Assembly (NCBI GenBank): GCA_015183035.1
Contig: JACZZP010000012.1
Location: 930,001-994,000, forward strand
Direction: 5' to 3'
Source: Meloidogyne chitwoodi
Lineage: Eukaryota > Nematoda > Chromadorea > Rhabditida > Meloidogynidae
Length of the DNA stretch: 64,000 nt
Shown here: piece by piece, positions 47,440 through 60,066 of the stretch
Layout: every line of letters starts with the position of its first letter
How positions within the stretch are numbered: position 1 is the first letter of the stretch
The notes under the pieces: model-generated
Told to the model about the DNA's origin: nothing
Databases searched by the model: none
The model's input: the letters and a program-made list of their open reading frames with translations, nothing else
Program-made: the position numbers and the translations under genes

Positions 47440-49368
47440 ATGCCAAAGGTTAAAAAAAAGTTTAATCCAGCTGTCCGAAATGTTCCTGCTTTTAAGAAGA
47501 AAAAAATTAAAGTTGGCCGTTTCTTACCTCATGCAAATTCTACAAGTACAGAAATTAAATCAAAGAAAATTACACTTACTGAACAAAATGTAGATAACGA
47601 TATTTCTATTTATGATAAAAGTGTAGGGAAAACTAATAATATTTCAATAAAATCAATAGATGTAGCTATTTCACAGCTCGGCCATCACAATGAAAATATT
47701 AGTAAAACTGCCATTTGTGGTAATTAGTTTGTTAAATTAAAATTTTTTAATTTCTCTTTTTAGCTGTTCGAAATCATTTCAAGAATAATCTTAATGAACT
47801 TTTGCGCCATTTAAATAAAATTATTGTTGGTGTTGGATCTTTACTGCTTAGAGATGTTTTTAAATATTTTAAATTTTTACTTTTCAATTTAGATTAATCA
47901 AAAAAGCACAAGAATTGAATTTAACTGCCTAATTGATAAAATTTGTTCTCTTCCTTCAGATGTCTTAAATTCTCATTTTCAACTATTTTCTGCTTATGTG
48001 CTTACTGCCGTTTTGGATAGTCGTAGAAATACTCGTCAGTTTGCCTTTTCTGTTTTAATGTTACTGCTTAAACGTTTTCCAAAATTGTGTTTTCAAAATG
48101 AAGAAATATTTGAAAGATTTTTATTGATATTAAACGGACCTAGAAGGCCAACTGATGATAGGTAAATTTAAACATTGTCAGATCACTATCAAGGGACATT
48201 AGGTTATTTTCAAAGTGTTCCTAAAAATAGGAAATTAATTTATTCCGAAATAAGGACATATTTAAGTCTTCAATTTTTTAAATTATAATTGATTTAAAAG
48301 AAAAGAACTTTTGGATGCTATTCACGATTTCATTGTCACGTTTTCCTCTCACTCTGACAGTTCATCGATTTGGCCTAGACTAGAATTGATAATTGAATTT
48401 TGCAAAGATAAAAAATTTGAAGCAATGCAGATTTTGCCAAATTCAAGTTGTTTTGATTTTCCTGTTTTATATAACAGTTGGTTTTCTAAATTTTAAAAAT
48501 AAATATTAGTTGGTACTTATGTATTATCCCTAGGGATTTTTATACTAACCAGTTGGTACCATACTTGAGAGTAAATCTCACGAATAGAGCTAATTTTGTG
48601 CAAAGACCAACCGGGTATGGGCTTATACTGAACTCACAAACGGTCACATAGTCTTTTACTAAATTAAGTTTCTCCTTCGCAACAGATTGGATCTATTGGG
48701 TATGATTTATTATATCTTTATTTTTAAGTCTAGGGCCGGCTGGTCTTTGCACAAAATTGACTCTATTCGTTGAGATTTACTCTTATGCGTGGTACTATCT
48801 AGTTAGTTCAAAAATCTCCGCAGGGATAATACATAAGTACCTATTATTTTATCTACGGAATATTAGAAAGAGGGCGGATTTTCTTTTTTTCAAGGGTTCA
48901 CTTTATTGAAATATTTTCTCATTCTTATGTTAGTTTTGTAATTTACGAGAACACACGGATGAATTCCTTCACTTTTTTAATAGTTTTTACTTTTAAAATT
49001 TTCTTTTTATAATAATAGGCGTTGATTCTAATACCTCCTTTCTACAAAAATCTGATTCGCTTCTTCATTGCTGTGAAATTATTTGTCCACTTCTTTTGGA
49101 AATAATTTACGAGGTGGAAGGTGAATCTGATCGACAATTTAATTCTATAATGTCTAGGTTTATTTTTTTATTAGTAAAATTAATTTTTTTCTTTTTAAGA
49201 GCAAATTTAACTCTTAGCAAATTACTTGATATTGTTATTAGTTTTATTGAAAATAAGAATCAAGAAAATAATATTAGATCTGATTTGAGGATTACATTAT
49301 CTGCTTTAAAAAGATATTATTCTATTAATAATAACAAAAAATTGTTGAAGAAATTAGATTCAATATAA
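47440..49368 (+). CDS. TEX10: TEX10/IPI1-like ribosome biogenesis protein
   Basis: Six exons (47440-47719, 47764-47855, 47893-48161, 48301-48476, 49019-49157, 49200-49368). The start MPKVKKKFNPAVRNV with KKIKVGRFLPHANSTSTEIK and SKKITLTEQ matches the N-terminus of TEX10/Ipi1, where KVKLKVG and FKSKKI-type motifs precede a HEAT-like helical domain. The rest is helical (LRHLNKIIVGVGSLLLRD, SAYVLTAVLDSRRNTRQF). Ipi1/TEX10 acts in the nucleolus with Ipi3/WDR18 in 60S subunit maturation (ITS2 processing). This copy is about 370 residues, far shorter than vertebrate TEX10 but near yeast Ipi1. The large intron 48477-49018 holds a MITE. The stop lies 148 bp before the Sec20 start on the same strand. 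Confidence 0.82.
48512..48841. mobile_element. 330-bp MITE with GGTACTTATGTATTATCCCT ends
   Basis: Left GGTACTTATGTATTATCCCT and an inverted right end. Inner arms repeat TTTTGTGCAAAGACCA in opposite orientations. Flanks TATTAGTT and TATTATTT agree at seven of eight positions. The termini closely resemble the element at 61866-62233. Confidence 0.85.
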
Positions 49369-49516
49369 AATTTATTTAAATTATTACTTACAACTTTGTT
49401 TTTTATTAAATATATTTATTATTTTTTGTTGATTTTACTAATTGTTATCTTTTAATATATTATTGACATTTACAAAAATTTTGAATTTAAGATAAAAATT
49501 TTTAAAGGCTTAAAAG

Positions 49517-50130
49517 ATGCGTCGTCAAATAGCGCAAAATTTAGAAGTCGAAAATGAGCGTAAAATTCGTGAGCAACTTTTTCGACGTACATTTGCAGCT
49601 TCTGCACGCCGTGGAGGTTATGATCGTCGATCAGATGCATTAAAACAGAAAAGTGAAAGAACAACAGAAATGCTTAGTACATTAGTGACAAAAATGAGCG
49701 AACAGGTAATTATGAAACATTAAATGCAAGAATGCTGACTTAAAAAATGCGTTCCAAAGAGTTAACGAATGTTGTTGGAGGTTGTCTCGGTGTAAAATTA
49801 ATATATCTGATTCCTAGGTTCCGTTCCAACTTCCATTTTTAATTGTTACTAAATAAGTTTAATTTTTTAAAGGTTGAACAATCAGAACAGAGCACTGGAG
49901 CTCTGATCCATTCTTCTTCAGTACTAAGAGATTCGCATTACAATTTTGATGCTGTCTCTTCTACAATTAGAAGTGGAGGCAAACTCATTTCAAAATACGC
50001 AAGACGCGAATGTACAGATAAAGTACTTATTGTACTTGCATTACTTCTTTATTTTGGTGTTTGCCTTTATATTCTTCGGAAACGTATTCCTTGGCTAAGT
50101 TGGAATTGGTTTGATTGGATTGGAGATTAA
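49517..50130 (+). CDS. sec-20: Sec20/BNIP1-like ER SNARE
   Basis: Two exons (49517-49705 and 49873-50130), about 148 residues. The first is helical with RRGGYDRRSDALKQKSER, matching the segment just before the SNARE motif of BNIP1. The second continues the SNARE (VEQSEQSTGALIHSSSVL), then GGKLISKYARRECTDK, a tail anchor VLIVLALLLYFGVCLYIL and a short lumenal end. Sec20 is a Qb-type SNARE for Golgi-to-ER retrograde traffic. The N-terminal helical region of usual family members is missing or very short; the ATG is preceded by TTTTTAAAG, fitting a trans-spliced start. Operon membership with the TEX10-like gene upstream is likely from spacing. Confidence 0.85.
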
Positions 50131-51590
50131 TAGAATTGTTGACGTTTACATGATTTTTGTAATTTTTTTCGACTCGATGTTCATTAAAATCTTTCTCTTT
50201 AAGTTTATATAATTTATTGAATAAAAAGATTAGATTAAATGTCTCTTTTAAAATGATTTGACAAGACAAAAATATACATGAAGGTGCTTTTTTAATTGAA
50301 GTTTTCCTTTTAAGTAATTTTATCAGAAACTTAAATAAAAAATCTGTTTTTCTCAGATTATCGCCGAATTTTTGTATTTATTGATTCAATGGCATTATGT
50401 TTTTTCTTACTGTATTAATGATCGTTTTGCTAACATTTCATTTTGGTATATTTAATTGGTTTTTTCTTAATTTATTTTTTATAAAGCTACTTTGTTATTA
50501 TTTGTAATTAAATCTTGATTTTAGGGCATAAAATGGTTGCATTGTTCGAGTTGCAATTCCTGTTTATCGGTGGTTACGTTAATATTGAATTGTTCGCTGG
50601 AGAAACATTGTATACTTACAAATGACCTGTTACTGCATGGTATTTATTGTTATTCTTAAATAATTTTCTAAACTGAAAAATTCTAATTTTACATGCAAAC
50701 TCAAAAACACAAAAATTGGAAATGTTTAAATTGAGCCGAACACTGTTCGTGGATCTGATTTCTACACGGCTTTCATACAAAATTGCTAAATTTTCACAAA
50801 ATAAACTAAATGAAATTTCTAAATAAGCAATAGCTAAACTAGGGGGATCTCTTTTATGCTCGTAGAGCCAACTAATTTTGTTAAATTAAATTTGCGCTCT
50901 TTAAATATAATTTAAACTAATTTGTATTGCGCAAAATCTTGTAAACATTTTGATACTTCGAATCAACAGTTCTTATCAATGAATAAAAATCTAATTTAAA
51001 TAACAAACCCAAGGAAAAATAATTTAAATATATTTTTTAAATAACAAAAGTTCGAATCATTTAAGTAAATAACTGGTCGGAGTATCCTGATGCATTTTCC
51101 TTATAATTGAGGGATCCAATAAAAAACAAATTATCCTCGTTAATTTTTTTGCTTTTATTTGATATTTTTTGATTCGTTTCTTCGATTAGTTTATTTAAAA
51201 CTTTTAAACCAAAAATTTGAATTTAGAGCTTTAAAAACATCAAAAAATAATTTAAAATTCTGTTGCGCCGGTCTTTCATTGAGTGCAAACGAGAGACGTT
51301 AATGTAAGTTGTGTAGTATAGCTTTCGTTGTTTGTTCGAAAGGAATGCCGGCGGAAAGCTTTGTAAAATTGTAATTAAAAATGGTTATAAAATTATTTAA
51401 AATGCCAAAAACTTAAAAATTGCTAATTAAGCTTAAAAATGCAAAAACTAAAAATTTTTCAAAAAAAAAAACTAAATTTCCAAAGCTTTGAGCCTTTTAT
51501 TAATTCCTATTTATATTTTGTTCTTTATTTTAGTTGCTATTGTTTTAACAACAAATTCAATTAGTATTTACTAAGCAACTTGCTAAGATA
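50131..51590. other. Intergenic region
   Basis: No exon with coherent splicing was found. A more GC-rich patch at about 51265-51365 (GCGCCGGTCTTTC, ATGCCGGCGGAAAG) may be a degenerate repeat. The 3' end is the upstream region of the STAR gene. Confidence 0.5.
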
Positions 51591-53163
51591 ATGACATCTT
51601 CAAATTCAGCTGTTCCAGATTTTAGTTCTTATGGTGCCACTGGTGGAGCCGTGAATGAGGTACGTTTTTACTTTTGATTAATTGGAAAATTAAATTTTTA
51701 TATTTGTTTTACTAAATAACATTTTTCTATTGAATGTTCGAATTCTATATAAAATATACAAGTTATAAATATAATCATTTGTTATATGTATTATTTTATA
51801 AATTACTAGATTTTCTTTTAGGCATATGGATACGGACAGCCTTCTGCTTTTGGTTATGGATATGGAACACCAGCATTCGGGGGATCTTTTCCAACCGACA
51901 TAAGTTCACCATTAGATGCTGAAATTCAAATTGTTTTGAGAGAAATTCATGGAGAGATTCAATTGCTAGAACAATCGGGTGAATATGGTGATCAATTTAA
52001 AAATGCAAGACGTCTTTTGGCAACAGGTTTGTATATTTATTTTTTTAAATATTTTTCGGAGAAATTTCATCAAATCTTGACAGTAAATTTAGACTTAACA
52101 ATAGGAAATTTTTCGTTTAGTTAAACATATCGGCATTTTCTAATTTTAATTTTTCATTAAAAAATTTTTTGTTAGAAGCAACAAAGCTTGAGAACAACAT
52201 TGATCCTGAATGGCTAGAAGTTGATATTAATAAACCTATTAAGGTGACAAAGAAAGTATTGGTTCCTAGTTTTCGTCATCAAAAGGTTTTGAATTTATTT
52301 AAGCAAATAAAATTATATTTTCTTTAAGTTCAATTTTGTTGGTAAAGTTCTTGGTCCAAAGGGCACAACATTGCAAAATATTGCAAAAACCTTCAAATGT
52401 CACGTATATATTCTTGGACGCGGTAGTACTCGTGACAGATCAAAAGAGCAGGTTTACTTACTGTTTAATATTTAATACTGTATATTTAGGTAATATGTTA
52501 TAAATAATTATCAAAATATTTTTTTAGGAATTGTTAGCAGGTGGTGATCCACAATATGCGGTAAAATTTTTAACAGATTAAAAATTTACCAATTTAACTA
52601 ACGTAAAGCATTATGGCGGACCTCTTCACGTTAAAGTTGAGACAACAGCACCTCCATCAGTTGCATATCAACGTGTTTCAGGTGTTCTTAATGTTCTTGC
52701 TGAACTTCTTCAACCAGTTAGTTAATTCTTTTTATTTATTTTTTTTTGAATAAATAGATAATGTTTGTTACATTTTTTTTCAGGTGAAAGACACTCATAT
52801 TGAAGGTATCACAACAGAACCAAATCCAACACTACAAGAAGGTGATGGAGAGGGTAATGGAGATGGAGAAGATGATAAAAAGAATGGGGATGATGCTACT
52901 GGCGGAACAGGTTTATCTCAATTATAGTTTAATTTAATTTAGCCTTTTCAATTTTATTAACATAGTTTTACTCATAGAAAACTGTCAAATACTTGAATTT
53001 TATTAAGATAATATTCTTTTTGTAAATTAAAGGTGGCCAAATTAAATCACGAGGAAGTGGTTTTACTCGTCCTCGTGTTAATATGCTACAACGTGGTTTC
53101 ACTCCTCGTGGACGTGCTTCAATTCCTGTTAAAAGTCATTCTTCTGGATTCAAGCCATATTGA
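51591..53163 (+). CDS. STAR-family KH RNA-binding protein (Sam68/KHDRBS-like)
   Basis: Eight exons: 51591-51659, 51822-52026, 52176-52285, 52329-52451, 52528-52560, 52609-52716, 52784-52910, 53033-53163. An N-terminal Tyr/Gly-rich stretch (YGYGQPSAFGYGYG) and a Qua1-like helix (LREIHGEIQLLEQSG) precede the KH domain. The KH domain has FNFVGKVLGPKGTTLQNIA with the GPKG loop, ILGRGSTRDRSKEQEL, GGDPQYAHYGGPLHVKVE and a Qua2-like end. An acidic linker (GDGEGNGDGEDDKK) and a basic RG tail (RGFTPRGRASIPVK) follow. STAR proteins bind UAA-type RNA motifs and act in splicing, stability or translation. Which nematode orthologue it is cannot be told by eye. Confidence 0.9.
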
Positions 53164-53766
53164 TGAATGTTAAAATTTTTAATAGAGAGGGGGTGGATGA
53201 TGAATTTAGACAATTGAAGAAAAAACATTAAACTTTTCCAAATTTTGCTTTTACTTTAATTGAATTATTTGAATCCAAATTTTTTTCACTCAAAAGTTTC
53301 ATTTTGTTTAAATGTTCAACAAAATAATAAATTAATTTTACTGCGATAATTAATTTAAAAATAAAATGAAATCTTTAAACTAACAAAAGAATTAAAATAG
53401 AAATTACAACTAAAACTTTTGAGTCAATTTCAAATATTTTTTTAACCCTTCCCTATTTTTGCGATAATTATTTTCTCCTAACCGTGGTTGAATGTTTTAC
53501 TTTGGTTTTTATAAAAAAAATTTAATGTCATTTTTATTGGTTTATATTTTATGTATTATTTAGATCATTGTCATTTCAATTTTTTAGAGAATTGATTGTT
53601 TCAGCATTTTAATAAAAACTGATAAAATGATTTATCTTGCCTTCAAAAGTAAAAAGTACCTTATCATTTTTAGTCATCATTTTGTTTGGTTTTTATATTT
53701 GACATTTAATTTTGAGCGTTTACACTTTTAATTTTCGCAGTTATTTTCGACTACTAAATACTGACA
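53164..53766. other. Intergenic region
   Basis: AT-rich 3' flank of the STAR gene and upstream region of the FPGS gene. Nothing else is recognised. Confidence 0.5.
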
Positions 53767-56046
53767 ATGAGTCAAATTATGTCTTACAGAATATCAGGTT
53801 AAAAGAAATTTCTGATTCCAAATTCTAATCTCACACCTCTAAAAATTAAAAAAACACACCTAATGTTTAGAAATTTACATTTTTTATTTTTTTTTAAATT
53901 AATATTTAAATTTCTTTTTTCTCTAAGGGTATTTATTACCAACAACTAATAAATTACTTAAAACAACCTTTCCATCAATAATTTCATTATCACAACAAAT
54001 AATACTAATTCCTAAAATAATGTTACATAATGAAAAATCAATTGAAAATTTAAAAAACAATCAAAGTACTTTTTATCAGGTAAATATTTTTAAAAAAATA
54101 TTATTTTTTTCAGCAAGCAATTTATCAACTTAATTCTCTTCAAAGTAATGCTCAAACAATTTCTGCTATTAATTTAAAACAACGAAAAACTAGACAAAAT
54201 GTTTTAGAAGAAATGAAGGATTTATTAACACCTTTAAATATTTCAGTTTATTTTTTTTTATCAAATATGTATTAAAAAAATAAACACAATTTTACAGCTT
54301 GGTGATATAGATTCATTAAATTGTATTCATATTGCTGGAACAAAAGGAAAAGGTTCAACATGTGCTTTTCTTGAATCTATTTTACGTCAGTTTGGCTATA
54401 AAACTGGATTTTATTCTTCTCCACATTTAATTAATGTTAGAGAACGTATTAAAATTAATGGACAACCAATTAGTGAAGAAACATTTGCCAAACATTTTTT
54501 TCATATTTTTAATATTTTGAAGGATTCAATTCAAAATCAGGAAGTAAATTTAAAAAAGGAAATGCCTGGTTATTTTAAATTTTTAACAATTATGGCATTT
54601 TACATATTTCACGTTGAGAAAGTAGATGTTGCAATTATTGAAGTTGGAATTGGAGGTATTTAAAAAAACAATTAAAATATATTACTATTTTAATTTAATA
54701 TAAACAATTTTTAAGGCGAAAATGATTGTACAAATATAATCGAAAATCCAATTGTTTGTGGTATTACAACTCTTGATTTGGATCATACAAGGTTTTAATT
54801 AATTAAATTAGATTAATTAATATTTTTTAAATATTTTAGTATTCTTGGTTCAACAATTCTTGAAATTGCATGGCATAAATCTGGTATAGCTAAATCCAAT
54901 TCTTTGTTATTAACTGTTGAACAATCTCCTGAAGCAATTGAAATAATAAAACAAAGATGTAAAGAAAGAAATGTTTGTTATTAAAAATTAACAAAATATT
55001 TTTAAATAATATTTTTAGTCAAAATTTTTTATTGTTCCATCAACAATTAATTCATATCAATGGCCTAATTCTAAAATAATTAAATTTGGGATAAGTGGTG
55101 AACATCAACATTCAAATGTTTCTTTAGCATTACAATTGGCCCGTGTTTTTTGCCTTCATTCTTCTTCTAATAAAAATGGTTAAAAATAATTATTTATTTA
55201 TTTTTTAAATAAAAATATAGAATCTTCTTCTTATTTTCCTCAAAATTCTTTAAAAGAAACAAATAATAATATTTTATTAAATGGATTTAATATTAATAAT
55301 AATATATACAATGCATTATTTAATTGTAAATTGCCTGGTCGGTGTCATTTGCTACAACAAAGTAAAAATATATTTTACTTTCTAGATGGAGCACATACTC
55401 CTCTTAGCATTAAGGCAATAAAATTAATTAATTAATATTTTAATTAATTTTTTTATTATTTTTTTAGTTTTGTGCACAATGGTTTAAGGAAAATTCTTTT
55501 AAAAATAATAAAATAATACATCGTTTATTAATTTTCCATTGTACTGGTTATAGAGATTCATCACAACTTTTACCCGTATTTAAAGTAATAAAATAAATAT
55601 ATATTTTTTAATATTTAATTTATTTTAAAAAAAGGATTTTACTTTTAATTTTGCACTTTTTTGCCCAGCAATTATAGAAGAAGATAATTCTCTTATTAAT
55701 GACTCTACTAATTTAAATCAAGATTCAAAGAAGGAAGGGGAACGTTGTTATAAAGATTATAAATTATGGATGGAATTAAATGAAAATAAAGTTAAGAAAA
55801 ATATTTTATATTTATTTTTTAAATTATTTTTTTTTTCAGAATTATAATAATGAAAATTTTATTAAAAAAGTCAATGCCCAATGTTTTCCTAGTATTTCAA
55901 AAGCATTAGAATGGGTTAATCAATATGCTTATAATATGGCTACAGACTATGAATTACATATTTTAGTAACTGGAAGTCTTCATTTAGTTGGGGATACTTT
56001 GTCAATTTTGGAAAGGTTAAAAAATTTAGAAAATGAAAGAATTTAG
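53767..56046 (+). CDS. FPGS: Folylpolyglutamate synthase
   Basis: Eleven exons: 53767-53797, 53928-54079, 54114-54244, 54298-54655, 54716-54791, 54840-54972, 55019-55178, 55221-55414, 55468-55584, 55635-55790, 55840-56046. The enzyme adds glutamates to folates using ATP, retaining them in cytosol and mitochondria. Visible motifs: IHIAGTKGKGSTCAFLES (P-loop), YSSPHLINVRERIKING, VDVAIIEVGIGG, CGITTLDLDHT, EIAWHKSGIAKS, LPGRCHLL, YFLDGAHTPLSIK and ILVTGSLHLVGD. Length near 490 residues fits the family. The first 60 residues could be a mitochondrial leader (LLKTTFPSIISLSQQI). The intron after SIK uses a GC donor (AAG/GCAATA). The CNG channel starts 218 bp downstream on the same strand. Confidence 0.95.
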
Positions 56047-56263
56047 ATAAAAATAAAAACAAAATTTAATGGTCTTAAAATAATAATATAATATTTTTAT
56101 ATTGCGTGACTTTAAATAAATAAATAAATAAAAATATACTAGATGTAAAACCACTTAATTTTTTTATATAAAATTAATCTTTTCTCATCTTTTTTATATA
56201 ATTTTAAAAAATATTAAATAAACTTGCCAACTTATTTATTATAAAATTTTTTAAATATAAAAA

Positions 56264-59200
56264 ATGAATATTTATTTAATTAATTCCTCAATTGTACTAA
56301 TAAGTATTTGGTATTTTCTTTTAATATTTTCATTTCTTTATAATGTATTGTCTATTTGTATGGTTGTTTTTTCTGAATTTACTAAACAATTTTATATTAA
56401 ATGGTTATTAATAAATTGTTTTACTGATTTTATTAATATTTTAGATTTATTTATAAAAATTAAAAAAGGTAAAAAATACTAATAATTTTAAATATTTAAT
56501 TATTTTGTAGGATTTACAAAAAATGGAATTAATAATAATAATTTAAATATTTATAAATATTTATTTTGGTAAAACCTTTTATTTTTTATAAAAAATAAAA
56601 TAATTATTTTAAAAATAGTAAAACATTTTTATATGATTTATTAGCAATATTACCAATTGATATTTTACTTTTTATTTGGCCTTATTTCTTTTTCTTTCGA
56701 TTAAATCGTTTAGCAAAAATTGTAAGAATAATTGAAATAGTTAAATTAATTGAACATCGTATTCCTTGGCCACTTGGGTTAATTTAAAAATTATTAAATT
56801 AATTTTAGTAAAATAATTTAAAAAATTTTCTTAGATTTCGTTTATTACGATTAGCAACTTTTTGTTATTTACTTTTTCATTGGAATGCTTGTTTTTATTT
56901 TTTTCTTAGTTCAATATATGGATATGAAGGTTAGAAATTATTTTAATATTTTTAAATTATTTTTTTTGAAGATTCTACTTTAAATGATTGGACTTTTTCT
57001 TATCAAAAAGAAATAATTTTATTTTTTAAAAATAAATAAAAATTTAATTTTTAGATCCCTGATCTTTTATTTCCTTTATGTGAAACAAGATTTGATTTTT
57101 ATCGTAATGAATGTCTTTTTCCTGAAGAAAATTGGAGATATCGTTCAGAAAAAATTAATGAATTACATAATTATTGGGAAAAAAGGTATTTATTTTTTAA
57201 AATATTAAAAAAATAAATTTAGAATTGGATCAACTAATTTTAATAATTTAACTAAAAAATATGCAATGAGTTTTTATTGGTCTGCTTTAACTCTTGTTAC
57301 TTTAGGAGAACAAGTAATTTATTTAATTTATTTAAAATTATTTAAATAAAATAACTAAAGCCTTGGCCAGAAAATAATGTCCAAACAACTTTTGAAATTA
57401 TTGATACATTAATTGGTCTTCTTTTATTTGCAGCAATAATTGGTGATATTGGAATTATGGTAAATAAATATAAATAAATAATTAATTATTTATTTTAAAA
57501 AGGTAAGTAATGCTCATTTGGAAAAAGCAAAATTTCAAGAAATAACAGATGGATGTAAAAGATATATGAGAATTAGAAATGTTAATACCCAATTATATAA
57601 TAGAGTTATTAATTGGATTGAATATCAATGGATTTGGGGAAGAAGATTAAATGAAAGTTTTGATGAAAAAGTTGGTAAAATAATTAAATTAATTAATAAT
57701 TTAAGCATTTATTTCAATTTTTACCTCCAAAACTTGGATTAGAATTAGCAGCAGAATCAAATGTTCGTTTACTTCTTAGTTCTCCTTTATTTTCTTTATG
57801 TGAAAAATCTTTATTAAATGAATTGGCTATTAAATTAAAAACTTTACGTCTTTGCCCTGGTGATATTGTTTGTAGAAAAGGAGAAAATGCTAAAGTTTGT
57901 TTCTTTTTTTTAATAAAAATAATTAATAAAAATATTAAAAATTATATAATAAAATAAAATAAATAAACTAATAATATTTATCTTTATATTTTGTTTTAAT
58001 TTTATTCCTCCATTACAATAATCAGAATAGCAAAAGCCTTTAATTTTTTAAAATATTTAAAATAAATTAAATTAATTAAATACATGTAATAATTCGATAT
58101 CCTAAAATAACTTGTTGTTGACAAGCATCTACTCCCCCCAAAGGAAGAATATTACAACCACGAACTATTGATACTAAAGCTGTTGGATCATTAATAAAAT
58201 TGCCCACTTAATTCAAAATTAATTAAATAATATTATTTAAAATACAAAAAATACTTTTATCAACTCCACCATCTGTAAAAATAAATATTTAAAAAAATAA
58301 TAATAAATTATTTAATAATAACCATAAGTAGATACTTTAACACATCCAAAAAATCCAAAACTACAACTTGTCCCTACATAACGACTACAAATTTTGTCAC
58401 CTCCTGATGAAACCTAAAAAAATAAATAAATAAAAATAATTTAATTAAAAATAAATATTTTACTGAAGAACATTCATAACAACGAATAGAATGAACAAAT
58501 GGAATTATTATAGCCATTTTAATAAATATAATAATTAAATAAATTATTTGTTTCATTTTTTAATTTATAAAATTAAAAAATATATTTTACAATTTAAATA
58601 TATAAATATATATATTTTTAATACAAATATTTATTTATTTATTTTTATGATTTTCATTTTTTAATGTGTTTGTTGCCTCATTCATTTTCCTTTTTTACAC
58701 TTTCGGGAAAATTAAATAAAAAATCTTTATGATTAAATATTTTATTTTCTGTCCTTTTATATTCTTTAATAATAGTAAATAAATTATAAAATTAAATTAT
58801 AATAAAAAAAAACTTTTTCCTATTTATTTAATTTATTAGTTCAACTAAATCATTTAAAAATATATTTTAAAAATGTTTATAATATTTTTTATTATTTTAA
58901 AAAAGGCAATGTTCATTGTTAAATATGGCTGTTTAGAAATGCCTTTAGATGACGAATTTCCTGATGAACAACAATCATCATCTTTTTTTAATAATTCAAA
59001 TGAAGGAGAAAGTCCTCATCTTTATTATTGCAAAAATAATGAAGGAGATTGGCAAAATAGGTAAAAAAATAAAAATTATTTTTAATAAATTAAATTTTAA
59101 TATTTTAATTGTTTTCAAGAATATTAAAAGAAGGTGATATTTTTGGTGATTGGGCACTTATTAGTGAAACTAAAATTCCATACACAGTAATATTTTAAAA

Positions 59201-60066
59201 AATTAAAAATAAATTAATTTAAATTAAAAATACTAAAAGGTAAGATCAATTGGTTATTCTCTTTTATTTATTCTTGGAAGAGATTCTATTGCTGTTGCTT
59301 TTGATGAATATCCACATAGTAGAAGAATGGTTAGAAGAAAAGGTTTTTTTAATTTTAAATTTTTTAAATATTTTTTTAGCAAAATTAATTAGTCAAGAAT
59401 ATCAAAAATATTGGAAAAGAAAAGATTCTTTAAATTCATTTGATAGTGCTGCAGGTATTTTTATTATTTATTTATTTTTTAAATTTTAAAAGAATTTTCA
59501 ATTAAATTAATTAATAATAAAAGAAGAGAAGAAAATGAAGAATTATTAAATAATAATGATGATGATGATTGTTATTATTTTATGAAACATTCTTCTTCAA
59601 ATATAGAAAATAAACTTTTAGAAATACAAAAAAATGTTAAATTTATAACTAAAGAATTTGAAATTGCTGAAAGAAATTTTTTGGTAAAAAAAATATATTT
59701 ATTTTTTCTTTTTATTTATTTCAATCACAAATTTCAGAAAAATTCTATTTTTAAAACTTAAAGTAAACAATTAAAAATTAATTTTAAATTATAATTTTAT
59801 AAAACAAATATTAATGCCTTTAATTTAATTTATTTTTAAATAATTTAATAAACAAAATTATTTAAATATTTTTTTTAAAAAAGCGTTCTTCTTCTGAATT
59901 AAAACGTTTAATTACCAAAGTAGAAAAAAATTATCAAGAACAACGTCCTCGATTAAAACAAATGTTGGGAATAAAACAATTTTGGAGAAGAAAAAATATT
60001 TTAAAAAAAACTTTAATTATTAAACCAGAAATATTAAGACAAGAATTTGTTTATGAAGAAGATTAA
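56264..60066 (+). CDS. Cyclic-nucleotide-gated-type cation channel
   Basis: At least twelve exons. S1-S2 lie in 56264-56475. An S4-like basic helix (FRLNRLAKIVRIIEIVKL) and S5 (YLLFHWNACFYFFL) follow. The pore YWSALTLVTLGEQPWP and S6 GLLLFAAIIGDIGIMVSN are CNG-alpha-like. The C-linker has KRYMRIRNVNTQLYNRVINW. The nucleotide domain begins LRLCPGDIVCRKGENAK at 57894, continues after a 1 kb intron with AMFIVKYGCLEMP (58906), then ILKEGDIFGDWALISE and VRSIGYSLLFIL. In the phosphate cassette, KIPYT replaces the usual RRTA/N, so the Arg and Thr that contact the nucleotide are absent. The tail ends in a basic coiled coil. The N-terminus is short compared with tax-4. A membrane channel, perhaps sensory; the intron 57895-58905 contains an antisense gene. 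Confidence 0.88.
57910..58556 (-). CDS. Ly6/three-finger-type secreted or GPI protein, nested antisense
   Basis: Five short exons on the minus strand lie inside a channel intron. The start (58556) gives a signal peptide (MKQIIYLIIIFIKMAIIIPF) followed at once by IRCYECSS, a classic Ly6 opening. Further exons give GGDKICSRYVGTSC, FGCVKVSTYG, VSIVRGCNILPLGGVDACQQ and ITCFCYSDYCNGG. The CxCxxDxCN ending and ten or more Cys fit the Ly6/uPAR three-finger fold. The C-terminus is hydrophobic (IISLFILFYYIIFNIFI), as expected for GPI attachment. The stop lies 15 bp from the end of the channel exon on the opposite strand. The partner is unknown; many such proteins act at the neuronal or epidermal surface. 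Confidence 0.82.
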
